From Poecilobothrus nobilitatus (taxonomy: Eukaryota > Arthropoda > Insecta > Diptera > Dolichopodidae), in NCBI GenBank assembly GCA_947095535.1, contig OX352773.1, positions 75,038,591 to 75,102,590 of the forward strand: 64,000 nt of DNA. The letters run 5' to 3'. This document shows, one piece after another, positions 23,540 to 33,424 of the stretch. The notes beneath the pieces were generated by a model. It did not search any database, was not told where the DNA came from, and saw nothing but the letters and a program-made list of their open reading frames with translations. Both the position numbers and the translations under genes were made by a program. Positions within the stretch are counted from its first letter, which is position 1. The number at the start of each line of letters is the position of its first letter.

Positions 23540-23905
23540 TTTAAGCCATTATATTTGTGAGCGTTTGTTATGATACCTTAAAGGAGACGAGATAAATATA
23601 ATAAAAGTATATATTGTTTGCGTTCCTTTTACACGCAAAGAGTAATTGAGAGTAGTCGGGGCAGTTGGTAAATGGAACGCTAACTTAACATAATCGTATT
23701 TACTCCTATCTACTCTTTCTCGAAAGTTGGTGTTGTTGGGAGTAGAAAAGAGTAGTGTACTCTGTAAAAGGAACGCAAACATTATATTGCTTGCTTCGAA
23801 TTGAATTCTAAATTAATTTTGTAAAATTGTTATTTTTCATATTTAAATTGAACAGGACCGTCCGGTATGTTCGAATAACTGCCACACTACTTCTTTTTTA
23901 AATTT
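23540..23905 (-). repeat. Family B relic, interrupted by a MITE
   Basis: Before the MITE, GAGCGTTTGTTATGATACCT, then TAAAGGAGACGAGATA, is the inverse of the family B end at 57.0 kb (and like 40.2 kb). After it, TGTTCGAATAACTGCCACAC, then TACTTCTTT, matches the part at 40.44 kb (GAGTTCGAGTAGTTGCCATA, then CAACTTCTTT). The order fits a minus-strand copy broken at 23616-23780. The middle with the CGGAC tract is missing. Confidence 0.6.
23616..23780. mobile_element. 165-bp MITE with inverted ends
   Basis: The ends are perfect inverted repeats for at least 18 bases: GTTTGCGTTCCTTTTACA at the left and its inverse at the right. Similarity continues inward as GAGTA/AGTAGT-type words. The similar flanks TATATT and ATTATATT could be a decayed target-site duplication of hAT-like size, but this is uncertain. 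The minus-strand frame at 23549-23782 is not a gene. A likely end fragment of another copy (CTAAAAGGAACGTAAAC) lies near 52871. Confidence 0.85.
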
Positions 23906-24555
23906 ACATATTATACATATTTTACATACTTTATTTAAATTTAAACCAACCAACATATATTATTATATTTATAAATTGACACAATCTGTTCAAAACTCTT
24001 CCTCGTTTTGCCCCAAATTTGAAATCCTAGAACTATGGAATAAAAATTTTTAGATTTTACCGTATGTATCTTAAAATTCCTCTATCAAAAAAAATTTTAT
24101 TCAATTAATGTGTATTGTTATATTATTGTAAATTAAAAAATAAAAATTCAAGATTAACGATATATTTAAAGAAAAAGCGAATATGGATTTATGTTTACCG
24201 GCTGCCTTAGCATCTGCAGCAAATAACTGATCTAATTTAAATTTAGCTAATATTCCTAAAGACATGAAGACATGAAAACAATAAACAAAAGACAAAAAGG
24301 ACATTCTAGATTCGTATTTTTTAATTTATAAGTTAATATATAAAATTAATCTATGTTTAAGTTTCCATTTAAACATATAGGAGTCAATATTAAAGTTTTC
24401 GATGCAAAATTTACTTTCATTTAAGAATCTTGGAAATTATCAATTTTTAAATTTGTATATAAAATTAGTATCTATTAGTACTTATTATTACTTAAATTCT
24501 ATCAAAATACATTCCCAAACAATTCGACGTACACGTAATACATGTAGAATAGCTC
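23906..24555. other. AT-rich non-coding stretch
   Basis: No gene is recognised. The minus-strand frame at 24101-24304 includes a slightly GC-richer patch (GGCTGCCTTAGCATCTGCAG near 24200) but resembles no family I know. Confidence 0.45.
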
Positions 24556-24577
24556 AATCTCTCTCTCTATCTCTCTC
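24556..24577. repeat. (CT)n microsatellite
   Basis: A run of CT dinucleotides with one CTAT interruption, about 250 bases upstream of the GC-richer island at 24818. Confidence 0.9.
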
Positions 24578-24817
24578 ATAATTACGTAGTAGAGCCTATT
24601 AAACCTAAAATAACAAAGTATAGGTGCTCATTCTATCCTCGTACATCTAATAACTGTGAAACACATTATTACCAAAGATAATATTGCTCGTTTCGTATTA
24701 TATGTATTGAAGTTCAACGAATCATCAACTTGCATTTACTACAATTCTCATTTAATCTCATTCCTACAATTTAAATTCAAAATTTGTTCTCCTTATTTCC
24801 TTTTTTTATCTTCTTAG

Positions 24818-24930
24818 CGTGGTTATTCCATTATACAGGCTACTGGAGGAGGTGTTTCAGCGACAAAAAATCCCGCATTACAAAGAAGCTTAGTTTTTTA
24901 TGGTATCTTTTGAAGAATAACACCATCGGC
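24818..24930 (+). other. Candidate coding exon or retrocopy 3' end
   Basis: A 113-base island, clearly richer in G+C than everything around it. It starts immediately after a polypyrimidine tract ending in TTCTTAG (24791-24817), an excellent splice-acceptor match, and is followed directly by a 16-base poly(A) at 24931-24946. Two plus-strand frames look protein-like. One (24818-24913) includes GYSIIQATGGGVSATKNP and ends at a TGA; the other (24819-24893) includes IPLYRLLEEVFQRQKIP and ends at a TAG. The first has a small-residue-rich segment and a KNP loop, distantly like membrane-rotor polar loops, but I do not recognise the protein. A terminal exon, a 5'-truncated processed pseudogene and a short mobile element all remain possible. 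Confidence 0.35.
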
Positions 24931-24949
24931 AAAAAAAAAAAAAAAATTA

Positions 24950-26018
24950 AGAAAAATCTAAATTAAATTAGAATAACAACTTTCTTTAATTTTGGATTTT
25001 CTAAATTTAATTAAAAAAAAAAAACTAAACTTTTTAAGGAAAATGAAAATAAATAATTTTGATTCGAAATTTATTATAAACTATACCTAGTCACCAAAAA
25101 TCCATTTATAAAATATAGTATAAAATAACAAAAGAACTTTATCTTTATATAAAATTGAATAACTGAAAAAAAATCTTTAGATCATTTATTTTTGTTCTTC
25201 TTTTTCTTTTCTGTTTATTTTTATCTTTAACTTATGAATCTTTGCAAAATTGATTAAAAAAATGTTTATCGATTGTATTGTAAACTTTAAATTTAAATTT
25301 AATTTAATATTTTTAGTCATTCAACTTATGTATACCGTTAAACTTTTGTATATATATATGAAAATTTTATCACATCCTGACCAACTGAGAACTTTGAATC
25401 AAAATAATACATTTTTATCGGAAACGAGTAGATGTTTTTTATTTTTCATTTTCATATTTTCATTCTTTAGAATTTAATTTTCATCCGGATGTTTTTTTTT
25501 TTTTTTTTTTTTTAAATTCCATAAAACTTTTGTTATGGCATTTATTTTTAACACCCAATTTAATTAATTTAATTAGTCATTAACTGTTAATTAAAAATTT
25601 TTGTCATGATAAAAATGATAAAACAAAAATTTATAATTAAAAATTAAAAGAATTTATAACCAAAAATTAACAGGGAAACAAATATAAATTAATTTAAAAT
25701 ATTATGTCTAATTTAATTTGATTTATTTCAAAAATAAATACATAAAATACAGAGTTTTTTCCCTAAAGAATTCATATCGATTATTTTTTTTTTTTTAAAT
25801 GTATATGGCATATGGTAATGAATCATTTTTAATTAATAGAACGGCCAGCAAAAGGACATATATTTGGAAATGACAGGTTCATAATATATTTTTATATCAA
25901 AGGTCTTTTAAATAAAATATGTTAATACACAACATATAATGTAAATAATATACATACACTAAATAAGTATGTATATAATATAAACTACTATATACTAATA
26001 CATAAAATGAAATATTTA
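24950..26018. other. AT-rich stretch with 22-base poly(T)
   Basis: No gene is recognised. Poly(T) lies at 25492-25513. The short frames at 25250-25477 (plus) and 25897-26106 (minus; overlaps the next repeat) look random. Confidence 0.5.
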
Positions 26019-26019
26019 A

Positions 26020-26645
26020 AACGAGGAGGAGTATATAGTTTACTTCGTCAACTCTAAAATATCCGAACGAACATTTTATTATGTTATTTGAATCAAATTT
26101 AATCATTTATTACAAAATTTCAGATGTTTAACATAATTAAAAACGAAAATATGAAGATATAAATCTCTAAATTCTATGACATCTACTCGAAGCTTTTGCG
26201 CTAAACCAACCAAATTTTATAAAGTTGTTGTTGGTAAAACTGATAAAACTTTTTTTTTTTTTCTAAGATATCCAATTTAATTAGATAGAATGGGTTATTG
26301 TCGTATATAAAACAAGAAATTGTATGGTAACCACTTAAACTCACTGTTACGAATTTTTTGAACCCACCGTTGAACCCAAATTGTAATAGCAAAACTGGCA
26401 TTTGTATTAAAATAAATTGCCAAAAATTTCAGAAAACTCACTTCATTATAGTTTTTGAGTTATTATCTGGATAAACAAACGGGCGCATGTAGCTAAATCG
26501 ATTCAGAATTTAATTCCGAGTAGGACACTGTAAAGAACACAAGATAGATATGACCAGTTGTTATGTAACTGGTCATATCTATCTTATTTTCTTTACAGTG
26601 TCACAAACATATGCAATTGCAAATTTATTATATCCTTAGAACTCT
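26020..26645 (+). repeat. Family B repeat, short copy
   Basis: The left end (CGAGGAGGAGTATATAG, then TCAACTCTAAAATATCCG) aligns with 54.75 kb (CGAGGAAGAGTGCAG, then TCAACTTTGGGATTCCCG). The interior has ACCAACCAAATTTTATAAAG and TTTTTGAGTTAT; the right end has GTGTCACAAACATATGCAAT, then TGCAAATTTATTATATCC, as at 57.03 kb. It is about 620 bp with no tandem expansion, so it may show the basic element length. The CGGAC tract is reduced to ACGGGCGCATG near 26480. Near its right end it has acquired, or formed, the hairpin at 26524-26602. Confidence 0.7.
26524..26602. repeat. 79-bp near-perfect hairpin
   Basis: GACACTGTAAAGAA, then AAGATAGATATGACCAGTT, pairs with AACTGGTCATATCTATCTT, then TTCTTTACAGTGTC. 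There is a 3-base mismatch bubble and a loop of about 7 bases (GTTATGT). It sits where other family B copies have CTTTAAGGTGTC, so it looks like an inverted duplication of the element's own end together with flanking sequence. Confidence 0.95.
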
Positions 26646-26649
26646 TATG

Positions 26650-27240
26650 TTCGCACTCTACTAGTTTCTGAGATGTTTAACCAGTGGATAAAAAAATTGG
26701 GAGGAATTACAAATTACAGGAAAATACGTACTTAAAAAACTTTCGAAATAATTAAAAATAAAAGTTTATCTAAATGACTAAACATAAACCTGACAAAATT
26801 TAGCTAAACATTATAGGAAAACTAAGGATATTCCATTACCTTAGAAATAATTCTTTAAGTTTACATACCGTTTGCTTTATAAAAATACAAAATCGAAAAA
26901 GTAAAAAAAAGAGGGAAATTTTTAACAAAGTATTAACCGAATTAATAACTAAACGAAAATTCTAAATAACCGTTTTAACAAGGTAAGAAAAAACTACACG
27001 GCAAAATTTAAAACAATTTTTTTTTTTTTTTTTCAAAATTTATACAAACTGACAACATCAAAATTTTCCCATTTATTTCTAAGATTAAATGGGTTCAAAT
27101 ATTTCTTTTCTTCACAATACTAAATGTTTTTAACAATTTTGTTTATTGTAATCATTTAGTAAACAGTTTTGAATTGGAAATGGAAATTGAACTAGAAACC
27201 ATCTATAAATCTATATATAGCATTATAAAGTATAGAGAAT
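26650..27240. other. AT-rich non-coding stretch
   Basis: Nothing is recognised beyond A/T-rich sequence and a poly(T) at 27019-27034. Confidence 0.5.
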
Positions 27241-27242
27241 CT

Positions 27243-27315
27243 GACCTAAGATGAAGTGATTAAGTCATTGGTCTTTTAATCGAAAGGTCACGATTTAAAA
27301 CCTCGCAGTCACGTC
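27243..27315 (+). repeat. tRNA-like sequence (SINE head or tRNA pseudogene, Lys-like)
   Basis: AAGTCATTGGTCTTTTAATC, then GAAAGGTCACG, then ATTTAAAACCTCGC, resembles the second half of the D arm, an anticodon loop like that of tRNA-Lys(UUU) and a degraded T arm. The acceptor stem does not pair, the D arm is irregular and the B box has lost GGTTC, so it is not functional. An AT-rich tail with (AT)n at 27373-27394 follows, as in a SINE. Confidence 0.45.
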
Positions 27316-27319
27316 ATAT

Positions 27320-28900
27320 TAAATATTAATAATTTATATCTTAATAGTTCATATTGAAATACATAATAAAGAAATATATATATATATATATATAATAAAA
27401 AAAATAAATAATTCTTGTATAAGATAATAGATGGCGCACAAATAAAAATATTGGCGATTCATAATCTTGCAGTAACAATCGAGTATTTTAGTAAAAAGTG
27501 AAAATATTTAAGAAACTCAAACTTAGTCTAATATGAATAGTAAGAAATTTAGTTGATGCCATATGTTTCATATAAAGGAATAAAAAGGAAACAAAAAGCA
27601 TAGAGAATTAAGAATGTTTTTGTAAAAATTAATAAGTCAAACTTAATCAATTGGTTTGATAATGTAAATCGTTACGCTAAAATACTCGTAATAGTTAATT
27701 GTAAATTATTCAATTATTATAATTTCAATTTTAGCTTAAACTGTAAACTTAAACTGTAGTTCAATGTAAAAATTCACCACAAAAAAAAAAAAAAACAGAT
27801 ATTTATAATTTAGAATTTTAATAAAATTTTTAATTTATCCGAATCAAAAATATGAATTAAAATTTTTTCTGTTGCACTAACGAATATTTATTGCAAATTT
27901 TTATTATATTGTAGTATTGATATTAAAAACAAAAAAAAAAAAAATGTCAAACTATTTTTCATCTTTGTTTTTATTTTTAATCTTTTTTTTTTTTTTTCCT
28001 TTATATCATATAACATGAAAGGGCTAATCGATTGCATTCTACGAGATATGAAATTATTAAATGCAACAAAATTTATTATTTGTCAAAAATACGATCATAT
28101 CCAGGATACAAGTGCATATCCAATACATAATATACATATACATAATACATATATAAAAATATATACAAAATATATATATATCCAAACAATTCACTGTATA
28201 TTTTGATTCTTTCTTTAAAATCTTTTGAATATTTAAAACAATAAAAGAATAGAGTATGCAAATAGTCCTTTTTTTTGTATAGTAATAGAAACGTACATCA
28301 TATAATAAAATAAATATAAAATTTATACAAAAATTCGAATTAAATTTAACGCAAAAGTTCATGTTTTTCTTTTCTTTATTTGAGGGAAACATGGTAGCGT
28401 GGTTTTTTTTTGATAAATTAATTTGATAAATTTTATGATTTGATTGCAATGAAAACTGACATTTTATACAATAGATTTCTAACATTTATTGTAAAATTTA
28501 AAGTTTTTTTTTTTTTTTTTCATGTATTTTATTTTTGGATTAATTGACAGTCTTCATTCATACAAACCTATTCTGCAAAAGTTTTTTTTTTTTTTTTAAA
28601 TATAAATAAAATTTTTATAAACTGTATTAAAGTTCTACATAAAATTTTTTATTATAAGCTAGCATTATTTGAAAAATTATATAATATCAATCCTAAGATT
28701 TTCAAAAATTTTAAATTTTATTATTATATTAACATTATCATAAATTTAATGATCTAAAAAATTCGAATTTATTTCTTTTTCTATTTTTAATGTATTCCTT
28801 GATTTTGTATTGTGTACACTCAAAAGAACATCCTTTTTATTATAGACTATTCAAAAAAACAAAAAATCAAAAAGACATCCTAAATTTTTTTTTATAATTC
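27320..28900. other. Low-complexity A/T block
   Basis: No gene is recognised. (AT)n at 27373-27394, A runs near 27780 and 27930 and T runs near 27985, 28505 and 28585. The 142-residue minus-strand frame at 28057-28485 is rich in I, Y, F, N and K, has no recognisable domain and overlaps another frame; I treat it as chance. Confidence 0.45.
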
Positions 28901-28902
28901 AA

Positions 28903-29034
28903 ACTTTTCTTACAAAACTTTATCAAACTACAATTGAAGGACTCATATTCAGAAGAGTACAAGAAAATTTAAAAGATTGGGTTGATAAAATATTGTGTAA
29001 CAAACTAATTAGTTTAAAAAAGAAAAATACCTAA
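28903..29034 (+). mobile_element. Possible non-LTR RT fragment
   Basis: An open plus-strand segment of about 43 codons reads YQTTIEGLIF, then VQENLKDWVDKILCNKLI. It resembles the stretch after RT motif A in some non-LTR retrotransposons, where a short helix is followed by W-(I/V)-x-x-x-L and a basic/polar segment. No other RT motif is recognised on either side. Its amphipathic character makes it more protein-like than its neighbours, but length alone is not significant. Confidence 0.35.
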
Positions 29035-29420
29035 CTATACCAGTATTAATATACTAAGGTCTGCAAAAGAAATAAAAAATCATAAATATAGTTCATTCTA
29101 TCTTCAATAAGATGTCAAAGTAAACAATGACCATTACCCCTTTTAAATATTAGAGATAAATTCATTCCTTGACAAAATTAGAGCTCTATCCAATATGTAT
29201 ACACTTAAATCAGATACACATCAATATATTAAAGATACAAAATATTGTTGGTATTGTTCAAAAATAATTAAGAAATAATAAAGACACTTCAACTATCAGA
29301 AAAATCACTCACTTGAAAGGATGATCTCTCTTATAATTTAAAATTAAAACTTTATAAGAAAATTAAAAATCAACCCTGTGATAGTGCTGTAACTGTCAAT
29401 CATATATTTCCAGATTTTAT
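29035..29420. other. AT-rich stretch, possible further LINE remains
   Basis: Slightly more GC-rich than average but with stops in all frames. I could not find an RT motif B or C, so no extension of the preceding fragment is claimed. Confidence 0.35.
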
Positions 29421-29424
29421 TTAT

Positions 29425-29604
29425 TAATCTGCCACATAAATTTGACAAGGAACATACAACCTTTACAACTTTTCCTTTCGAAGTAAGATTGTAAATGACT
29501 TAAGAGGCAATAATTTTATACGGCGTGTGTAGGATTCGAGCCCACATTCCCTCGGTACTTATATAGCGTATTTTTAACACTCTTACCCACTAGGATACCT
29601 TAGT
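29425..29604 (-). mobile_element. tRNA-derived SINE, second copy with body
   Basis: Minus-strand head: AAGGTATCCTAGTGGGTAAG (A box region) and GGGCTCGAATCCTACAC (B box), followed by a body (about 29428-29520) that aligns with the segment at 30958-31055. Words shared by both bodies include CCACATAAAT, GGAA-ACA, CCTTT, TGTAAAT and ACG-CGTGT as written on the plus strand. Head and body together are about 180 bp. It matches the 10.7 kb SINE in the head. Confidence 0.65.
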
Positions 29605-30375
29605 TATTATTAAGATTTGTATATTGTCTATTTGCTGTGTTATATCGAAATTGAATGAAATGGAAATTTAAGTATTTAAAAAGTGAATATAAAAAGTGTT
29701 TAAATATAATAATTTAACTTTAAGAAAAAAATTACTAAAAACAGTTACGCAATTTTTTTCAAAAAACTATTATTAAGAAATTTGTTAGAACTACAAAAAT
29801 TATAACTAATATATAACTTAACTGGCATAAACATTTTCATTTTCATTTTAAATATAATGAGAGAACAATTGTGGTTAATTTAATTTAAAAGAAAATGTAC
29901 TTATATTTATATATTTTTGCACGTATTTATTTACCTGTTTTTTCTTAATTTCATATCCTCCAAAAAAAAAAAAAAAAAAATTTAAACAATACTTCAATTT
30001 ATTTATAACAAAATTTTTCCGGATACACAAAGAAAATGGAAACAAACAGTATTTAAAAGATACATACACCTACGATTTTATTATTAACACCTACTTATAT
30101 TTTTAAATGTCAATTTAACAATTTTAGTCTATACTTGCTTATATTTTAAGGTTGTAAATTGGTATTTGGTAAATTGGTTTTTGTTTGGTGGTGTACACGA
30201 AAATTACCTTTACAAAATAGATTTAATAAGGTAAAATACTTTAGATCTTTTCTCAGTATCATTTAAAAAAGGAGAGTCAAAATTGAAAATATCATTTTAT
30301 TTATGAATTTTGTGTTGACATTACATAACAGCTCTGAATATTTTCTATAAAACAATTTGTCGGGTTAGCTACGAA
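29605..30375. other. AT-rich non-coding stretch
   Basis: No gene is recognised. Poly(A) at 29962-29980. GGTAAATTGGT-type words are locally repeated near 30155-30190. Confidence 0.5.
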
Positions 30376-30379
30376 ATTT

Positions 30380-30469
30380 CGCATTTCAAAATCTCGTGTT
30401 TTAAAATCTCGCATTTTAAAATCTTACGTTTCTAAATCTCATGTGTTAAAATCTCGTGTCTCAAAATAT
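30380..30469. repeat. 15-bp minisatellite, six units
   Basis: Six consecutive 15-mers of the type CGTGTTTTAAAATCT, each differing from the consensus at one to five positions, and partial units on both sides. No coding context. Confidence 0.9.
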
Positions 30470-30474
30470 CGTAA

Positions 30475-30950
30475 CCATATAATTCTTTTAATTAATTAAA
30501 TAGGCTAGGAAAGATACGAAATTCCAAAAAATAAAATCTATACAAAAAAATTCTTGAAAAACAATTTCGCATGAGTAATAAATTTAAAATTTTGTTATAA
30601 ATTATTTTTATTTATTGTTTTTGTTTACATATTATTTATAATGTATATAATTTTTATCAAATTGTATACCCGTTTTGATATTGACGGGTACCTATGATTT
30701 CAAAAATCATAATATTATAACCATAACTATGTACGTATATTTTAATTTTGAACTATATTGAAAAATGTTAATTTTGTAATACAACTCAAAAAGAAGTATT
30801 ATAAAATATATAATATTGAAAATTGTGTCAAATCATTTTTTAAAAAGCAATATTTTTTGTATTTTTTCCATTTTTACTTTTTGGTGATATTTTCTACAAA
30901 AATCCCTTTTTATTCAGAATCTCACATAATATATAATTATTTTTTTTTTA
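30475..30950. other. AT-rich non-coding stretch
   Basis: Nothing is recognised; the frame at 30758-31018 runs into the SINE body and is not a gene. Confidence 0.5.
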
Positions 30951-30957
30951 ATGCATT

Positions 30958-31055
30958 TCTCCACCACATAAATGTGGACAGGGAATACACAGCCTTTCCT
31001 GTCCAGGCGTGGCTGTAAATCTAAGGCGGAATAACTCTTACGACGTGTATAAAAT
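30958..31055 (-). mobile_element. SINE body fragment
   Basis: Aligns with the body of the 29.4-29.6 kb SINE. It is better preserved and relatively GC-rich: CCACCACATAAATGTGGACA, GGGAATACACAGCC, CCAGGCGTGGCTGTAAAT, then AAGGCGGAATAACTCTTACG and ACGTGT. The tRNA-like head is absent; family C sequence begins directly after. CCACATAAATGTGG inside is a perfect palindrome. Confidence 0.6.
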
Positions 31056-31059
31056 GCAT

Positions 31060-31448
31060 AAAATTGGCTCCTGCCTCCAAATCACAGGTAAACAAATGAA
31101 ATCCTGATTTTGTAACCAACTCTAAAATCTCTCCTAATTATTTGTTTTTACATACATATTTAAACAACAACGCATTCATTTAATACATTTAATATAGAGG
31201 AGGCTGCCGCCTCCAAACCATAACTAAACAAGTTATTAAAACCATGATTTGCTTACCAACTAAAAATAGATATTTCAACAATTAGGCGTTTATTATCGCT
31301 GCCGCCCCCCAAACCTCCAGTAAGCATATAATTGGAACCCAGATTTTGTATCCGATTCTAAAATTCTACGTAATTTTTTATATCTATATTTTGTTATTCG
31401 TCTAAAAGCTGATTTTGTAACCAACTCTAAAATTCGACTAAACTTTTT
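31060..31448 (+). repeat. Family C cluster, four cores
   Basis: Four copies of the core GATTTTGTAACCAACTCTAA begin at about 31105, 31245, 31342 and 31411. The first three are preceded by TGCCGCCTCCAAA-like sequence and a TAAACAA/TAAGCA word; the fourth lacks this. GGAGGCTGCCGCCTCC near 31198-31213 is a perfect inverted repeat with a four-base loop. Spacing is irregular (140, 97, 69), so this is nested or degenerate amplification, not a clean tandem array. Confidence 0.7.
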
Positions 31449-31449
31449 T

Positions 31450-33220
31450 GACTATTCGACATTTTTTTTTTCAACAAAAAGATTGATTAAAAAAAAAAAA
31501 GATTCTTGTATTCTTCAATTTCTACTTTTTCGCTAGATTTTTCAAAAAATATCTTTTGTAAAAAAAAAAATCAAAAAATCAATTGTAAAATAAAAATGAA
31601 AATACAATTTTAATTTTTAAGCATAATATTTTGACTTCACTGTTTAATAATTCCAATGATTTCTCTAACATTCTGGATTAGTCCTGGATCTCCTTTCAAA
31701 TTTCCTTCTTTGATATTTTTTAATAATAACTCCCTTTAATATCATGTCTTTCTTTGACAATCTTTAATGTCTTACAATAATTTCTACAATATAACGAAAA
31801 ATTGTGGACAAAGGAGAAGTAATAAAACTTTATGTGATCCATTTAAAGCTTTTAAAACTAAAGATTTTAGGAAAATTATAAATCGATATTGAATTGATAT
31901 GATATTTCCAGAAATGAACTGAAGTAAATCACTTCAATTTTATTACTTGATTTTATTACAATTCAAATAACTAATTATTGTTTTAGGCTTTCACGATACC
32001 TAGAAAAACAACAAACTCAAGTACTTCCCCTTATTTAATATGTGGGATGAGCGATTCTTTTAATTAAAAGAATTTCTTACAGAAATCAAATACAAAAAAA
32101 TAAAATAATTTAAAAAAAAAACAAAAAAAAAATCATTTTTTGTGTTAGTGTGCAATTTTCTATAGTGTTTTTTTTTTTTTTTTTCTTAAACATAAATTCG
32201 AAGGATAATTTTTTACAGACAAAATAAAACGCCCTTGGTAATTTTCATGAATAACAAAAAAAAAAAAATGAAACACAAGAATACTTAAAAATAACAACAT
32301 GAGTTTTTTTTGTTTCCCCATTTGTAAAAAGTAAAAAAAAAAACTTTTGATGAAATGGCAATTTTTATTCTTTTTTAGTTGATAACTTGATGATAATAAT
32401 TTTTTTTTTTTTCTCATTTTCATATTCAATTGTTTTCCATTTGATAATCATAAATGATCAAAACTTATCCATATCTTGTAACAATAGCAATGCACATAAA
32501 AAAACATGATGTAAAAACAAAAAAAAAAAAAAGCACAAAAAAAAAAATTGAAAAACCATGAAACAATAACTAATAAAAGGAAAAACATTAAAGAAAATTG
32601 TACACTTTGTATTAACTTTAGCACACTATAGTAACATTGTAACACACTGACTGACTTTAAATTGGAGCATAAAACAACAAGAAAAACAAAAAAAAAAAGA
32701 AATACTAAATGAAAAGTAAAAAAATAATTTTTTTTTTTATGCAACAGTAAAAAAAAAAAAGGATAATGAAAAAAAAAACGAAATTGATTTATTTGAACAT
32801 AATAATCAATAATCAAATGTAAGGGTTCATCTCTTTTTTTTTTTTTTATTTTTTTTTTTTTTTTGGTTCTTTTGTGATTAAACATTCGATATTTCAATAA
32901 AAATCATACTTTCCTGGTAAAAAAAAAAATTTTGAAGAAATAAAAAAACAATAAGTCAGAATATCATTCCATCGCTTTTGTGCTTTCAAAAAATCACACG
33001 TTTACGATAACATTATAACATATTTACGATATATCATATATTTATAAGCATTTCTGAAAATATTAAGCATAAAAAAGGTTTCTCAAACTTTAGCTCTAAA
33101 AATATTCTTTCTAAATGAAAAATGCTCTAAATCATGTAACATATAGGATTATATTAGTTCTAAAATTTTATAATTATCGCCGCGGATTAAACTGACAAAA
33201 CAAAAATTTTTTTTTTCTTT
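31450..33220. other. Low-complexity A/T block with one protein-like patch
   Basis: Mainly A/T runs. At 31637-31735 a 32-codon minus-strand segment (LLLKNIKEGNLKGDPGLIQN in its middle, ending at a TGA) and a segment just upstream in another frame (NYCKTLKIVKERHDIK) look more protein-like than average; no family is recognised. The frames at 32160-32429 and 32448-32897 are K/F-rich shadows of homopolymer runs and are rejected. Confidence 0.4.
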
Positions 33221-33227
33221 TTTGTAG

Positions 33228-33260
33228 GCATTTTTTTCGTAATTAAATGGATGCATATAC
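33228..33260 (+). other. Candidate 33-nt micro-exon
   Basis: A long polypyrimidine tract ending in TTTTTTGTAG (33204-33227), preceded by a branch-point-like CTGAC at 33191, is followed after exactly 33 bases by a perfect donor, GTAAGT (33261-33266). One phase is open across the segment and the length keeps frame. A possible partner exon follows about 80-90 bases later (33340-33419). There is no protein match, and acceptor-like tracts are common in this DNA. Confidence 0.25.
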
Positions 33261-33339
33261 GTAAGTTTCTATTTAGAACTTTTATATATACACTTTATCT
33301 TTCTATATATTCCGTTATTGTATGTTAACTGAATTCTGA

Positions 33340-33419
33340 GTGCGTTGGAGATGGACATCATTCTAAATTGAAATCTGAAGCCATGATTATAAAGACAAAT
33401 TTGCAAAAGCTTGACGTTT
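33340..33419 (+). other. Candidate short terminal exon
   Basis: After a TTAACTG branch-point-like word and an AG, the frame reads GDGHHSKLKSEAMIIKTNLQ, continues briefly and stops at a TAA near 33419. If it starts at the AG just before ATGGAC, its phase fits the micro-exon candidate upstream. Composition is less AT-biased than its neighbours. Supported only by signals, not homology. Confidence 0.2.
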
Positions 33420-33424
33420 AAAAT

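Noticed and set aside
28057..28485. Minus-strand frame of 142 codons
   Set aside because: The longest frame after the low-complexity one at 32.4 kb, but made of I, Y, F, N and K with TA-rich codons, no domain, and overlapping frames on both strands. Expected by chance in such AT-rich DNA.
32448..32897. Minus-strand frame of 149 codons
   Set aside because: It consists of poly-lysine and poly-phenylalanine from A and T homopolymers; no conserved-looking part.
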